Shown here: in pieces, positions 1-12,265 of the stretch
How positions within the stretch are numbered: the first letter of the stretch is position 1
How the letters are laid out: every line of letters begins with the position of its first letter
Assembly: GCA_009760855.2 (NCBI GenBank)
Contig: WPIO01000010.1
Coordinates: 8,599,501 to 8,663,500 of the forward strand
DNA from: Cristatella mucedo
Lineage: Eukaryota > Bryozoa > Phylactolaemata > Cristatellidae
Direction: 5' to 3'
DNA: 64,000 bases
Notes under the pieces: generated by a model
The model's database searches: none
Told to the model about the DNA's origin: nothing
What the model saw: the letters and a program-made list of their open reading frames with translations, nothing else
Position numbers and translations under genes: made by a program

Positions 1-256
1 TCAATGAACATTAAAACCCGTCAGTAGAGCAAGTAAAGATAGGATTATAATACAGCTCATAATTCTCCCACCTGTACTCATCGTTTGTAGAATTCAATTG
101 TTTTCTAGACCAAAGCTCCTACACTACTAGGCCTGCAGACATGAACATCCGAGACATCTCACCAATGGATCTGTGTACACGAACAAGCCTGTTATTCTAT
201 CCAAGGCCTGCTGCCGGTGCATACACAGTTGAGGGGGAGGGGAGTGTGCTGCTCAC

Positions 257-369
257 CTGGGTACCCAAGCCAAGAGTGAGCAGCATGAGGAAGAACAGCA
301 CCGACCACAGTGGTGAGATGGGCAAGCGTGCGACCACTTCCGGATAAGCAACGAATGCCAGGCCGGCAC
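257..369 (-). CDS. SLC6 left copy, TM8 exon (last exon in the window)
   Basis: Acceptor tctgttgtag, donor ACCCAG|gtgagc, phase 1 to 0. It encodes [20 protein letters not shown] then [17 protein letters not shown]. The family's usual TM8 ending has Asp in LG(L/I)D; here Gly (codon 265-263) stands there. Positions 1-256 are intron. Confidence 0.95.
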
Positions 370-3300
370 CTACAACAGATGGCACGTTGGCAGAATGGCA
401 CTGAGGAAGCGATGCTGCCAGAGGAGGTAGCAGCTTGGTGCTTCGTGGCATATGGCCAGGCTTTGAATGGTAGGCAGACATCCGTCTGCCAAGAAATGTG
501 AACTATTTAATGGTATGGTACATACCTTTGCCGACCACGTCCTTGATGGGCATATTCAGCTCAGCAGCCATGAAGCCGATTATGGAGAAAATGACGAATC
601 CAGCGAATATGCTCGTGGCAACATTGGCTAGCGACACGAATATAGCATCCCTGCAATGCAAACGATTGTGCTTGCTTGCACCTGACTGCAAAACTACACA
701 GCTAGGGTTGCTACAGGTGTTACATCAGCTGGAGAGAAAGGGGCCAGCATCACATAATGCATACGAGAGCAGCTGGCTGCTACCTCTGTACGTTGTTGGT
801 GAATTTGTTGTAGCTAGCAAGTGTTATCATTCCACCCCAACCAGGCGACAGAGAGAAGAAGATCTGGACTGCTGCATCACCCCAAACCTGCAAAAAAGAA
901 CAGTTGCAGCAGTAAATGATGGCTGTAAAAGAGCAGTAGCAGCAGTGGCCAACAAACGAGTGAAGCGGTGTGTCACACCCCCACGCTTTGCTTCCTAGCA
1001 CTTACTGACCATGTTGGTCATCTAGAATTGCAGTGCGCGAGGCCAGGAAGCATGACACACAGCCACGTCTGTAACGAAGCTCAGAAAGCAAAGCTGTCAC
1101 GACACACAGAGATGGTTAAGAAAATTAGTGCATACAAACGGTGAGCCGTCAGTTACTAACCAGTAGTGCCAGCAATCGCAATCCGGTCTTACGTTATTTA
1201 TAGCCTAGTTCACGAGCCTAATAGCAATCAGGGCAAAAGATCAGTACGCAAATGTTCTAATTAGCACTGCTTTTAAATCTGCACGGCCGTCTATCGTAGA
1301 TGAAATACGATCAAGCCGGAAATCAAGCATTTGATACCTAGCCACGTGCACACCGGCGGTCTTATCGCAGGCTCTTACCCCAGCTTTGGCTAGCAAAGAG
1401 AAGTCGGGCTTGATGTAGTAGATGATGCCTTCCAGAGCACCATTCAGCGTAACAGCTCGAACCAGCAGTATAATGAGCACCACATATGGAAACAGAGCAG
1501 TGAAATACACTGCCTACAAGACACACGTGCGTTAGTGGGTTTGGCAACATCTTGGTAACAGCAGCTGAGCTGAGACTACACAGTGGCACACCCCCAGATA
1601 TTTCTGATGGGGGAGTGGGTGGGTGGATGGGAGAAAGACAGACAAGCACAGTCTCTCTCACCCCGACAGTGGACTCGGATGCCAGCAAACGTATTATTCT
1701 ACAATAGTAAGGTAGAGAGGAGTTGCTTTTAAAAAGTGCATACACAGAAAATGGATATTCAATGGTAATGTCATAATCCGACAAGAACAATTTACCTATT
1801 TCATGAGGCTTGTCTCATATCGTACTCTGTATAAACTAGCGGTGTATTAACACTCAAAGTTTGCCTGCTAGCAATATTAGTGATGTGCCATGATGTCAAG
1901 CAGGATGGACTCAAATAGTGTGCTAAGACCCAATGACTACAAAGGCACGGCCAATAGCAAATAGGAAGCACGTAACCACTACTTCTTGCGGAGATTGCAT
2001 CGGAGGCAAGATCCCAGAAAAGAAATACGTCCAAGCAGTGTCAACAAAATCCGAGACATGTAGGTATAAGGGGGACATTTAAGACTTTCAACAAGAACAA
2101 ACCACCTTTAAGTTTATCAATACAGGTTACCTGCAGTGACTACAAATGTGACTTAAATTAAAAACTTGCGATTCCTGATGTGATGCCAACAAACTGAACG
2201 TAAGTTGGCAAGTCTGATTAGGGGTTTTTGCTGTGCCTGGCTTGAATGTTATGATATATATTATTATAGTGTATTATATATTATTATAGTGTAGCTTGGT
2301 GTTCTACAGACGGCCAGCATAACACTCACTTTCGGCTCTTAGTAGCCTGACATTGTGATGTACGCTGCATTGAATCACTAGAACATAGCAACAAACATGT
2401 TCGGAATGAAATACAAACTACACGTTGCCAGTTAGTCGTACATTTTAGAGGAGTACCGATAAACCAAATACGTTCTTGATAATCAGACAGGGACCGATTC
2501 AAACTGAAAACTATTCAGCCACAACTTATATTGAGGAAGGGCAGATAAAAAAAAGTTTAGCTTCACATTGATCTGAAATGAAGAATTTATTAAGATCAGA
2601 TAAAGAATCCCACGATGATGGTACCCACACAAACTGACTTTGAGCATTCCTAATTACCTTTAAATAAAAGCATCAAGGACTTGGCAAGAGATTTATCCCA
2701 TACAGGTGGACAGGTGCATACATCATATATGGACAGCATAGACTGAAACTGTGTAAGTATAAGTATGTGATCTAGTCTGCCATTAGCATCTGACCTAGAA
2801 AAGATTTTGTTTTCCCAGGTGAGCCTATCCATGCCCTTCATAATTCATACGAGATGGGTTTATATGGCTCCAAGTAAGCAACATTCTGCACATGAACGTG
2901 AAGGTGATTCCCGCAAATTGCTAATGAATGCAACATGATAGCTTAGCATATGGTGGCAAATATTAATTGATCATGTCGAACTGTAGACAATAGTCCAAAA
3001 CCAGCACGGGTTCGTGCTTCAAACTATGAATTACCTTCCCTGTCGTTTGGATGCCTTTGAACATGCACAATCCGACGATCGTCCAAGCCAACAGCAAACA
3101 CAGAGCAATTTCCCATTTTACTTCACCGAGCTCGTCGATGCCGTTTGAGATTGCAAGGACCTTGAAGCTAAGAAAGTAAATAGTCCGTGATGAAGTCAAT
3201 ACAAATTGGGCGACGACCATGCCGTCATGATTAAAGGATACAGGGTACACAGATACCAGCATGGCAGAAGATAGGATAAAACCGGGCTACTAAATATGGA

Positions 3301-6300
3301 GCAGAGAAAAATCAGCTCACTGAAAATATTCGAAGCTAGCTGACCGGCGACCAGTAGTGTTGACGATGTTGCTGTAGTTGTTATACAATGGGCTGTCCTG
3401 GGACCAGCAGGTCTTATTGAACCAGGTGCCGTTCTGTGAGGAACAGTTGCGGAAGTTTTCAGTATCACTGCAATCTATAGAACGGATCATTCGCACAAGT
3501 TGCTTCCTAGCTGCAGGGCAGCCACTCACTCAACCGCAAGCTAGGGAACATGTAAGAAACAGCCGATCGACCAAGATTGGAATGCTGCAACAGCCCAAAT
3601 ACACTCAGGTATGCCCCAGCTTTTATAATGTTCGGCAGAGGGTACAGGTTCCGCAGACAATTGCGAGATCTCACGTACACTTTCGAAAGCACACATGCAT
3701 ACACCTGGGAGCGTAACCATGCATATACAGCTGGCCCTACAGCAGCAGCGCAGGTCCCTTTGATCGCTGCCTCACTTCACTATGGAGTTACCCCATTGAC
3801 AAGAAACATTGTGTTAACTTTAACAGCAACCTATATAAGCATTCACCTTGACCTTGGTCGGCAATCACCTCAACCACTGGGCCAAAACAGCTCGGCCATC
3901 TGTATAGTCTTTTAAAAATACCTGAGCTAAAGGCAACAGGTAGCTTGGTGAGATTAAAAGGATTACATATTTCAATTCGCCAAAGACTTCAAAGGAAAAC
4001 CTAGTTTCATTTATCACCTGCTGATAACACCCGCCATCCTAGACAGGCGAGTTTTTCATAGCTATGGATCTGGAACAGAGGACAGAAAAGCAAGCAGAAT
4101 ATCGCACACAACGAGTAAAATTATCAATTGAGAAAGCCAATCATCAATGCACTGCCAGCAATAAACGAAAAAGCCGCAAACGACAACTTTAGAACAGGAA
4201 GAGGAGACTGGAGAAGAAACATATAGGAGCACCACGATGTAAAAGCTCGGCGAACACCTCACTTATGACAAAGACAGCAACAATCTAACATGCCGATCAG
4301 GTAATGAAGTTAGTGAAACACCAATGATTCTGATGATATTCAACGTGTGCCCATAAGACGTTAGACTGCAAGTAAAACATTTTGATAATTTTATCACTAA
4401 AGCAACATAAAAGCAAAGAAATTAAGCGTTCTAGAAAGCAATTTTTCTGACGCTGCTTGTTGACGGTGAAATAGACTGCATTGCATTCTTTTTCCTGAGA
4501 AAGCGGTCGTATGCGAGTTCTGTAATCACTTGTGCAAGTTCAATAAAAGTCATTAAGCTGAAGCTCTAGCAATAATCAGGTGCGATCTCTATCGTGCCCA
4601 TCAATACTGGCAGTCTTGTTTTTTAGGTGCAGATATTATGGTAAAATCCCTTGTAGAGTGGCCTTTTATGGCAAATCAGCTACAGTAGTGAGTGACTGCA
4701 AAATGCTGGGTCAGTTGAGCAGCTGCACTTGTTGCTTGTTGGCTAGTTGTTGACTAGATACAACTTTCTGATAGTAGCTTGCGTTAGTTTGAATTACTCC
4801 TTGTTGCCAATGGCAACAAAGGGGGTAACAAAAAACTAACACAAGTGGCTAATTTTTGCTTGAGAAGTACCATTTAAGAATCTGGTTATATTTGACGGTT
4901 TTTTATGGTATTAAATCTTGAGCCTAGTGAGTTTCCACGGCTAGTTTTCAACATCCTGTTAGATGGAAGCACTTCAATGCATGCACATCACTAAGATCTA
5001 CGAAGGTTTCGCTACTAGACAGAGCATCATTACGACTGCAATTCTACTGGCGAGCAGCACGATAAGAAAGGAGGACAGGGTCACGGTTGAGAAGTGGTAA
5101 TAGCTTACATTCGGTATTCCAAGTGTTATCACAATGCTTCCACGGAACGTCTGATGCAAATGAAGCAAAGAGGTAATAAAACGCCCAAGCAATGACGACA
5201 TTGTAGTATAGTCCCACAAAGGCAGATACCATGAACATTGCATAGCCGAGACCTTCAAAAGCAATACGACACAATGCGAACTGGCAAAAGGGCAAGAAAT
5301 GTAAAATAGAGCACCATAAACAGGAAAATGGATAACATATGGCAGTACTATGACCAGCTAAACATAAACCAACAGCACAGTAATTGAGTGTGCAGAGGCA
5401 ATGTCAGCTGAAGCATGACAACCGCCCAACAAGAAGCTTTTCCCATCAAATAGATGAGACTGCTGCATGGCTACAAAAAAGTGGCGGAGACTGGGTGAGA
5501 AGCAGGGGTGCAGCTGCCCCGTTCAAATAATAAATAGTAATAATAAACAGTGTCAATATTGTCGTATGTGTCGTTAATGCAAACAGACAGTACACTTTCT
5601 GCCATGGGCACTATGTCCATAGCAGGATGTTCAACATGGTCACCAGCAGCTGTTTGTATTCATTGAGCATGCTACCACTAACCATTCGATCGTACTTGCT
5701 TTGCAGCAAATGTAAAGTGCCCAGAAAGAGATTAAGTTCTCTGAGGGCACTGTACAAATGTATCAATATTAATATTATAGTTACGTTAAATAAACAAATT
5801 TTGAGAAATCTTTCCTGCTTACAATTCCTATCAAAAACCTAAATACCAAACAGAAAAATTCAAAATGTAACCACTAAACCCTACACCAATAACACAAACA
5901 CGTGCAACCTCCAAACACTACAGCCAAAATTCTAAACCCTAAAAAAATATGACTAAAGCATGCAGATTTGATGTGAATATAAACAGACATGGGCCGTGTT
6001 GAACTGCCTACTATGGACACAGTGCTCATGGATGAAAGTAAGCTAGCTGTATGCAAAACAATGCCGTATTAGTTGCCCCCAATCGGGAAGCCGCAGCGAC
6101 TGCTAGGCGGCCTTTAATACCACTGCATGAGAGTGCCCCACCCCCGTCATCCACTTTGCTGGTCCAAAATTGGCATTTTGGATGACAAATCAATTAACCT
6201 CACAATTTATGCAGTTTCGATTTCAAATGATTCAAGAGAAGTGCGTATGCGTATACTGGAAGTAACTAAGTAGATGATCTGACAAGCTTACTACCACTGG

Positions 6301-7406
6301 AGCATGTTCTATGAACCATAAAGCTTGGGGGTGTGCATTCGTGCACTGCGACAGAGCCTTTGGCACACCTGGAGTTCGGAGTTCTAGGGTAGCCGCGGTT
6401 GCCTATCGCACCCCTTCAGCCACGCTGGTCGGCCGACGTCAGGGTCAACGTCTGGCAAAATTCCGGTTATGCTAATCTTGCCAAATCGTTCTTCACTTGG
6501 CCTTCATAGTTGGCAAGCCCTTAAAAGAGTTTTACTAAAATTAAGACTTAAAACGTCGATCTGTATCGGCAAAGAGCCGATCAAACGCCGGTATCGAGAC
6601 TTCTCATATCTGCATGAAGCTAGAAACAAGGCAAGAATCCTAGTGCTTGCCGAAGACAGGTAAGCTGCAGAATGCCGGCATGCATTTGATCAGAAAGGCT
6701 GTACTTCTAGATAGAAATATCACATGCTTACAAGCCTTCCTAGGACAGCTCAAGTAGTCAATGTCTATTTCCAGGGATTTAATTTTAAGCATTCTTTGAA
6801 TGGTTCCTTCCAGAATGCTTCCCGAAAGACGAAAGGAATAGCTGAAACACCTAGCAAAATTTCGACCAGCACTGGCTTAATGCACATATAAAAATGGTCA
6901 GGCTAATCACACCGGTAAGTCACAGGAGAACCAGTTTCAAGAACACTGCAAATGGATTGCTTCAGCATTGATACGATTTTAGATTGCATTTATATTTAGT
7001 TACGTGCCGATGCTGTATCCAGCATAGGATGCCACACAATACCAGCTGACACATTAGCATTTAGCTCAACTAGCACGACTTTGCTCAAATCTTTATGTAA
7101 AAGAGGTAGCAAATACTAATCTCAGACACCATTGCTTGATAAATTTCTGTTTCAAATAAGCTACATTATTTAGTTAAATAGAATATTGTAATGCAACCAG
7201 CAATACTCCTGGTTTACAATGCTAAGAAAGTGCCATCACCATTGAACATACGTGGTGGCTCATTTTAACGAGATCAATGTTCTCCTCCATGGAAATCCTG
7301 GATACGCCTCCGGAGATGCAGAAATGCAGCCCAAGACAAGGAGAGAACAGTGAGTAAGGAAAGAGAGAGGGGGCAAAAAAGGAGACAGCACGAGTGAAGG
7401 CAGACT

Positions 7407-7491
<85 letters not shown>

Positions 7492-8156
7492 AGAGACAGA
7501 GAGAGGGGGAGAGACAGAGAGAGACAGATAATGACTAGCAAACAAGGGCAGCTCAATGACGAGCTGCAGCTGCTTAGAAGGTGCTATGAAGGCATCGTGT
7601 ATAGCTCACCCGTGAACAGCGGGCTAAATTTCCAGCTTCCAATCAGTCCCCGGCCAGCATACTGACCAAGAGCCAGTTCCAAGTAGAATAGGGGCATGCC
7701 AGCAAACACAAGCATGATGAAGAATGGTATAAGAAATGCACCTACAAAGGAAAACCACGAATCATAGCAGAGTAATACAGCAACGATTACCGGGAATGTA
7801 GGGTTCCCTAAGGGGCTAGCCAGCCGAGCAGATCCACTTAAGGATGCTGAGCGAGGTGCAAGAAAGCAAAATTGCAAGCAGCTTGCAGCTCATGAGTCTA
7901 GCAGCTTCCGATTAGGGAGAGCAAGATGATGCCAGAAGCAGCTTGGCCACTGACCTCCTCCATTCTTATAGCATAAATATGGAAACCGCCACACGTTGCC
8001 AAGCCCCACGGCGTAGCTGAGGCAGGAGAACATGAAATCAAGGTTTCCACTCCAGTTGCCTCGGTGGTGATCGTTGGAGCTACCTCCGGCTTTTGCTTTG
8101 GGTCCAGCATCCGGCTCTGGCGACTCGGTATCATTGCTGTCGGCAGGGTTATCCAG
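257..8156 (-). CDS. SLC6: SLC6 family Na+/Cl- coupled transporter, left copy (partial: TM1-TM8, nine exons)
   Basis: Nine exons on the minus strand join in frame: 8156-7955, 7741-7610, 5252-5109, 3510-3321, 3167-3035, 1513-1379, 887-784, 650-526, 369-257 (1278 nt, 426 codons). Every intron has GT-AG ends. The protein is a plasma-membrane symporter of the LeuT fold that carries a small solute with sodium and usually chloride. TM1 shows [18 protein letters not shown] and TM2 shows [14 protein letters not shown], both family signatures. TM6 keeps QIFFSL, and TM7 keeps the ion-binding Asn (codon 625-623). TM1 has Gly where monoamine carriers have Asp, so an amino-acid-like substrate is inferred; the exact substrate is unknown. 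The large extracellular loop 2 has five N-glycosylation sequons. Exon 8156 begins at an acceptor, so the start codon is upstream. TM9-TM12 lie off the left edge. A paralogue lies 40 kb upstream on the same strand. Confidence 0.95.
526..650 (-). CDS. SLC6 left copy, TM7 exon
   Basis: Acceptor gcattgcag, donor AAAG|gtatgt, phase 2 to 1. It encodes [20 protein letters not shown] then [20 protein letters not shown] and K. Asn at codon 625-623 is the conserved TM7 ion ligand and Ser of ATS is also kept. The intron before it is only 133 bp. Confidence 0.95.
784..887 (-). CDS. SLC6 left copy, TM6 exon
   Basis: Acceptor ttttttgcag, donor CAGAG|gtagca, phase 0 to 2. It encodes [20 protein letters not shown] then [14 protein letters not shown]. 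Gln and Ser of QIFFSL are the TM6 residues used for chloride and Na1. Length and phase equal the right-copy exon 60733-60630. Confidence 0.95.
1379..1513 (-). CDS. SLC6 left copy, TM5 exon
   Basis: Acceptor cttgtag, donor GCTGGG|gtaaga, phase 0 to 0. It encodes [20 protein letters not shown] then [20 protein letters not shown] and LAKAG, which is TM5 and extracellular loop 3. The [12 protein letters not shown] core is diagnostic. Confidence 0.95.
2249..2294. repeat. Short tandem duplication
   Basis: atattattatagtgta occurs twice in tandem within an AT-rich stretch of a left SLC6 intron. Confidence 0.8.
3035..3167 (-). CDS. SLC6 left copy, TM4 exon
   Basis: Acceptor tactttcttag, donor GGGAAG|gtaatt, phase 2 to 0. 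It encodes [20 protein letters not shown] then [20 protein letters not shown] and TTGK. The KGIQTTGK after TM4 is a family landmark. Confidence 0.95.
3321..3510 (-). CDS. SLC6 left copy, extracellular loop 2 exon
   Basis: Acceptor tgccctgcag, donor TTTCA|gtgagc, phase 1 to 2. It encodes a hydrophilic loop with sequons NCS, NGT, NKT, NYS and NTT, ending in SASFEYF just before TM4. The conserved loop Cys (in PWKHC, previous exon) is followed by the next Cys only about 20 residues on (SIDC), a wider spacing than the family's usual short disulfide loop. The frame is fixed by both splice phases. Confidence 0.88.
5109..5252 (-). CDS. SLC6 left copy, TM3 exon
   Basis: Acceptor ttttgaag, donor GAAT|gtaagc, phase 1 to 1. 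It encodes [20 protein letters not shown] then [20 protein letters not shown], the TM3 helix and the start of extracellular loop 2. The YYN of TM3 is typical of the family. The intron before it (2357 bp) carries an (AG)n array. Confidence 0.95.
5600..5790 (+). mobile_element. LINE 3' UTR remnant in the left SLC6 region
   Basis: It contains gcagcaaatgtaaagtgccc and gttctctgagggcactgtac, the family 3' UTR, with a decayed (ATT)-like tail. It lies antisense in the intron between TM2 and TM3 exons. Confidence 0.75.
7408..7484. repeat. (AG)n microsatellite in a left SLC6 intron
   Basis: About 77 bp of AG, followed by a G8 run and imperfect AG units to 7527. On the gene's sense strand it is (CT)n. 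Confidence 0.98.
7610..7741 (-). CDS. SLC6 left copy, TM2 exon
   Basis: Acceptor tttgtag, donor ACGG|gtgagc, phase 1 to 1. It encodes [20 protein letters not shown] followed by [11 protein letters not shown]. The Tyr of FYLE is at the position that helps bind chloride in eukaryotic members. The 213-bp intron before it is short. Confidence 0.95.
7955..8156 (-). CDS. SLC6 left copy, exon with N-terminal tail and TM1
   Basis: Acceptor cattttag precedes CTG GAT AAC; donor is GGAG|gtcagt, phase 1. The first about 32 residues are hydrophilic and rich in acidic residues, Pro, Gly and Ser (cytoplasmic). Then comes [20 protein letters not shown] followed by [14 protein letters not shown], which is TM1 with the unwound substrate and sodium-binding segment. 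The frame is fixed by the match to the family. No initiating Met can be placed before the acceptor. Confidence 0.95.
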
Positions 8157-8639
8157 CTAAAATGCGATGGAGCTCATTAGCTTGAATGTGCCGGCAGTCT
8201 GGAACTTGCTTCCGGCAATGGTCACAGCCTGCACTGACCTCACATCTTTAAAGTCTTAGCTAACGACGTATCTGTTCCGGTCAGTTTTCCCTTTTTGCCC
8301 CAGTCTATTGTCTTTTTTTGTTCCCTGTGCATGATTTCGGTGCATGGTACTAGCCAGAGGTCTTACGGTGGCCACAAGCATCTTCGTGTGTTACTTTTGC
8401 ATGCTGGCCTAATTAGGATACTTATTTGTTTTTCCATGCATGTCACGAACCCTTGGGTATTGATGGAAAAAACTCTTGCAGTGCATTGTTAAGCGCCAGG
8501 ATGGAAATGATTTTCTCAAGGCCTAATAAAAACGACATACTGTTATTATAAAATGACTTATTTATTAATATTACTTATAAATATTCACAGTGCAGGTGTA
8601 TTTTGCTGACATGTAGGTGGTGACAGGCCACTTGGAGCC
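8157..8639. other. Sequence upstream of the first identified left SLC6 exon
   Basis: Intron by inference, because 8157-8158 is an acceptor AG on the minus strand. Moderately AT-rich with no other recognised element. Confidence 0.5.
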
Positions 8640-8828
8640 CAGGCTTAAGGCATCTTAGGTAAGGCGGTTGCTTTCACGGCCTCGGTCCCGAGGTCGTGGG
8701 TTCGATTCCTGCGGTGGGCGATCCTTTATCGCCGCTGCAAGCGGTGGTGATAGCCGTAAAGGCTCTTCTGTCGCTATACAAAAAGAGGCTGTTTAATCAG
8801 CTAGGATTTATTTATTTATTTATTTATC
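8640..8828 (+). mobile_element. tRNA-derived SINE
   Basis: It has an internal polymerase III B box GGTTCGATTCC (8699-8709) and an A-box-like head, then a conserved body (gcggtggtgatagccgtaaa, ctcttctgtcgctatacaaa) and an (ATTT)n tail. The body matches copies at 14498, 22950, 23130, 49045 and 56790. A tRNA gene is ruled out because no acceptor or anticodon stem folds and the body is dispersed. Confidence 0.85.
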
Positions 8829-9074
8829 TTGGGGCTGCCGTCATGACTCTAGCACCACAAAGACACTAAGAGCCGATCGGTTTGGGTTTAATGTGGGCAA
8901 CCTGTTAGAGGCACAGCTTAAGTAAGTAGCAGCCAGCTTTGCATTTAAAAAAATACGAGCCAGTGCTATTTGGGTGAGAAGGAAGGCTTAATGAAATAAA
9001 TGTTTCGAAGCAAACAGATCATTTGCATACCACTCATACGCCACTATCACTTTTAAAGACTGCATACCATTCAT

Positions 9075-9765
9075 ATGCCTCTCAATTTAACTAGCTCCTT
9101 AGTTTTGTCTTGGCTTGATTATTGTAATTCCCTTTTGGCTGGGCTACCAAAGAAAGCAACTAGGCCACTGCAGCTGACAATGAATATGGTTGCAAAGTTA
9201 GTCTTCAAGTCCCAGAGGTTTGATCACGTGTCTCCTTTGCTAAAAGAGCTAGGATGGATGCTGGTTGAGCAACGGATAAACAGCTAAGTTCTTATGCTGA
9301 CCCATAAGGCATGCCATGGCTTGGCTCCTTCGTACCTAGCTGAACTGCTGCACCACGTTCAGCCTCTTCGTGCCCTCAGGTCTTGTGTGGACAATAAATT
9401 AGCTGTTCCATTCCTCTGCTTAAAGACCGTTGGCAACAGAAACTTTAGCTCTGCAGGTCCTAGACTGCGGAACTTGCTTCCAAAATTCTTATGCAACGAC
9501 AACTACTCTCCTGCTGCCGACTATGGCTCATCCTTTTCAGCGTTCATTAGCTGCTACTTCCATGCTACTCACTACCTCAACTGCTCTCCTGACTCTGCTT
9601 CGCTTGCCACTTTCTCTTTGTTGCGTGAGACGAAGTCTGTTGGCTACCGAATGCGTACCGAAAGCAGCTTAGGTTGTGAGTGCGCTATACAAAACTCTCC
9701 ATCGTAACACACACATAGTCTTTATGACTTTGTGGGGTTACAGGAGATGCATTACATTACATTAC
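9075..9765 (+). mobile_element. Non-LTR retrotransposon 3' end, second family with (ATTAC)n tail
   Basis: It encodes SLVLSWLDYCNSLLAGLPKK, then a stop, then LTHKACHGLAPSYLAELLHH and VGNRNFSSAGPRLRNLLPKF. The layout matches a LINE C-terminal domain. The tail cattacattacattac ends near 9765. The tail and 3' UTR differ from the (ATT)n family. Confidence 0.85.
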
Positions 9766-10998
9766 GACGCTTCAAGACAAGTTTAGCATTGAAAATTGGA
9801 GCTGACGTTTGAAAGCGCTTCGGACTGCCCGAGGTCGATCTGGTGGGCCCCAGCTCCAAGGCTGTACCAGTGCAGCAAGCCTTTGGAAAGGCAACAGGGC
9901 ATACCGATGGGCAGCAGTGAGTCATCCGTCCGAGGTCAGGTCAGACAGCTACAGAGGCAATCGATCAGATAGATGACTACAGGAGATTTAGGAGTCGGCA
10001 GGATTGTGGATTATTGCTCTGCTCGTGGTTTGAGAAGGACCATGGTGATACCTAGCAATGCAGCCTCGGCAACCGGGTAACTCAAAAAAGGCAGGCTGCC
10101 TCTAGTGGCAGCCTGATCAGTGCACTCACAAAGAATATCAGTTCGATATAAATCGACATCTATCTTCGTGTTAAGCACCAGCAAACTAATTACCCCTGTG
10201 GGCTACATGGCAGACATGATGCATTTATGATGCACACGAATAGGGTGCGGAGTTCTTAGAAAGTTAGCATTTCGGCTACAGCAGGCCGATATTTCCTGAG
10301 GCTACCATATGAATGAAGGTTGTTCACCCTAAAAACATGATGGAAGCCAAAACCAGAAAAGAGTGCGCAGGTTGTGGTGACCCCCTCGGAAGCTAAGTTT
10401 TCCTAAAGACAACAGACAGGAGACAAAACGCCACAGAGTAGATGGCGGTCCTACACCTCACCCCGAGGAAGTGCCTCCTTCCCCTCCACATACTCGACTG
10501 AAAGTAGAACCACCCTGTCAAAAAATTGTTACAGCTTGGCCGGCTGCAAGGACAGCCTTCAAAGAGTTAGTAACAGCTGCACATGCCGACATGCTTTGAC
10601 AGCAAACTGTAAATCACCATGAATACAGTTAACATGCCCACAGATAAAGCCCCAACAGCATGGGTTCAAAACAATTGCAAGCATGCATGAAAATCAAAAC
10701 GTAGCTAAGGAATGCATAAAAACAATGCTCAGTAACATCGTGGTGAAATGAGTCGAACTTTGATGGCCAACGTTAGCAATGCTTTCACGACTTTCAGACC
10801 CATTTTCTTGTTTACGTATTTACGTATTCAGTCAAACTTCACTTATTGCATCCTCATTGTATGCATAACCTTTCTATGTACACAAAAACTTGTCAAACCA
10901 ACCGGCTATTGCTGGGCTTTATGGATAAACTCCTTTAACACATGCAAGCATAAATTTCATTACCTTATGCAAACATGCACACGCGCATGCGCTCGAGC
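9766..10998. other. Unassigned intergenic or intronic sequence
   Basis: I see no gene, RNA or repeat family here. One 151-codon open frame from 10748 runs into the (AC)n array and is not credible. Confidence 0.4.
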
Positions 10999-11203
<205 letters not shown>

Positions 11204-11809
11204 CGGCCATACATTTTGCAAAACCCACCGAATTATGGCCATCTGGTCGACTACTGATGTAGGCAGTTCTAAAATCTACCAGGGGGTCTAAACAAGTGGA
11301 ATCGATGCCACAATAAACACAATAGCCCAGCATACGACTTATTTAGCATGACTTCATGGCAAGGGTAGTAGATGCACTAATGCTTGTCTAATGAGGCCTA
11401 GACCCTGATCACTTCTGCTATTTGGGCTGACATGGAGTAGACAAATTTTAGAGTTACATCAGATGGCATAGCATGCCAAATAACTTGTCATTAGTCCCTT
11501 AATTTGGCCGGTGATCTTATGTTACTGTCTAGAGCTCTCCGCCGATGCTGAACAGTGTCCCAAAGATGTACAAACCAGGTAATGGTCGGGCCTCTAACTC
11601 GGGCTTCAATTGAATGAAATGGGGAGGCCTGTCGAGAAACTACTACAAACTTCGGCTGCAGGTTCGGACGATTGTCCTGTTGACGAATAAAATAGTGCCT
11701 GGTAGTCGCAATCCACTTGGCATAGCAACATAGTCCAGGATCTTTATTCATAATACCCTCAATGTGGTGATGTATCCACTCCTAAACTGCCTCCTGTCAA
11801 GCCTTTATA

Positions 11810-12265
11810 TACTATTACTTGGCTTGGCCCCTCCATACCTAGCTGAACCAGTTTCAGCCTTCTCATGCCCTCAGGTCCTGTATGGACAATAAATTGGTTC
11901 TATTACTCGGCTTAAGGACCGTTGGTGACAGAAGCTATTGGTCAGCAGGTCCTTGACTGTTAAACTCACTTCCACGATTCGTACACAATGAAAACTACTC
12001 TCATGCTGCCGACTATGGCACATCCTTTCCAGCCGTCCTGAGCCACTACTTCCATGTTACTCACTACTTCAACTACTCTCCTGACTTTTCTATGCTTCCC
12101 ACTCTCTCTTTGTAGCATGAGATGAAGTCTGTTGGCTACCAAATGCATACCAACAGCCGTTTAGGCTGCGAGTGCACTATACAAAACTATCCTTCGTAAC
12201 ACCCACATGGTCTGTGCGGAGTTACAAATGAAGATACATTACATTACTTACATTACTGATCTGGA
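11810..12265 (+). mobile_element. Second-family LINE 3' fragment with (ATTAC)n tail
   Basis: It is collinear with 9320-9765 (ggcttggcccctccatacct; gtcctgtatggacaataaat) with a similar tail tacattacattacttacatt at 12233-12260. It is more degraded than the 9075 copy. Confidence 0.8.

Noticed and set aside
1801-2034. 77-codon minus frame between the TM4 and TM5 exons of the left transporter.
   Set aside because: TM4 and TM5 exons join in phase 0 without it, and the sequence does not resemble the family.
8640-8828. Possible tRNA gene because of a consensus B box.
   Set aside because: No cloverleaf or acceptor stem, and the same body recurs many times, so it is a SINE.
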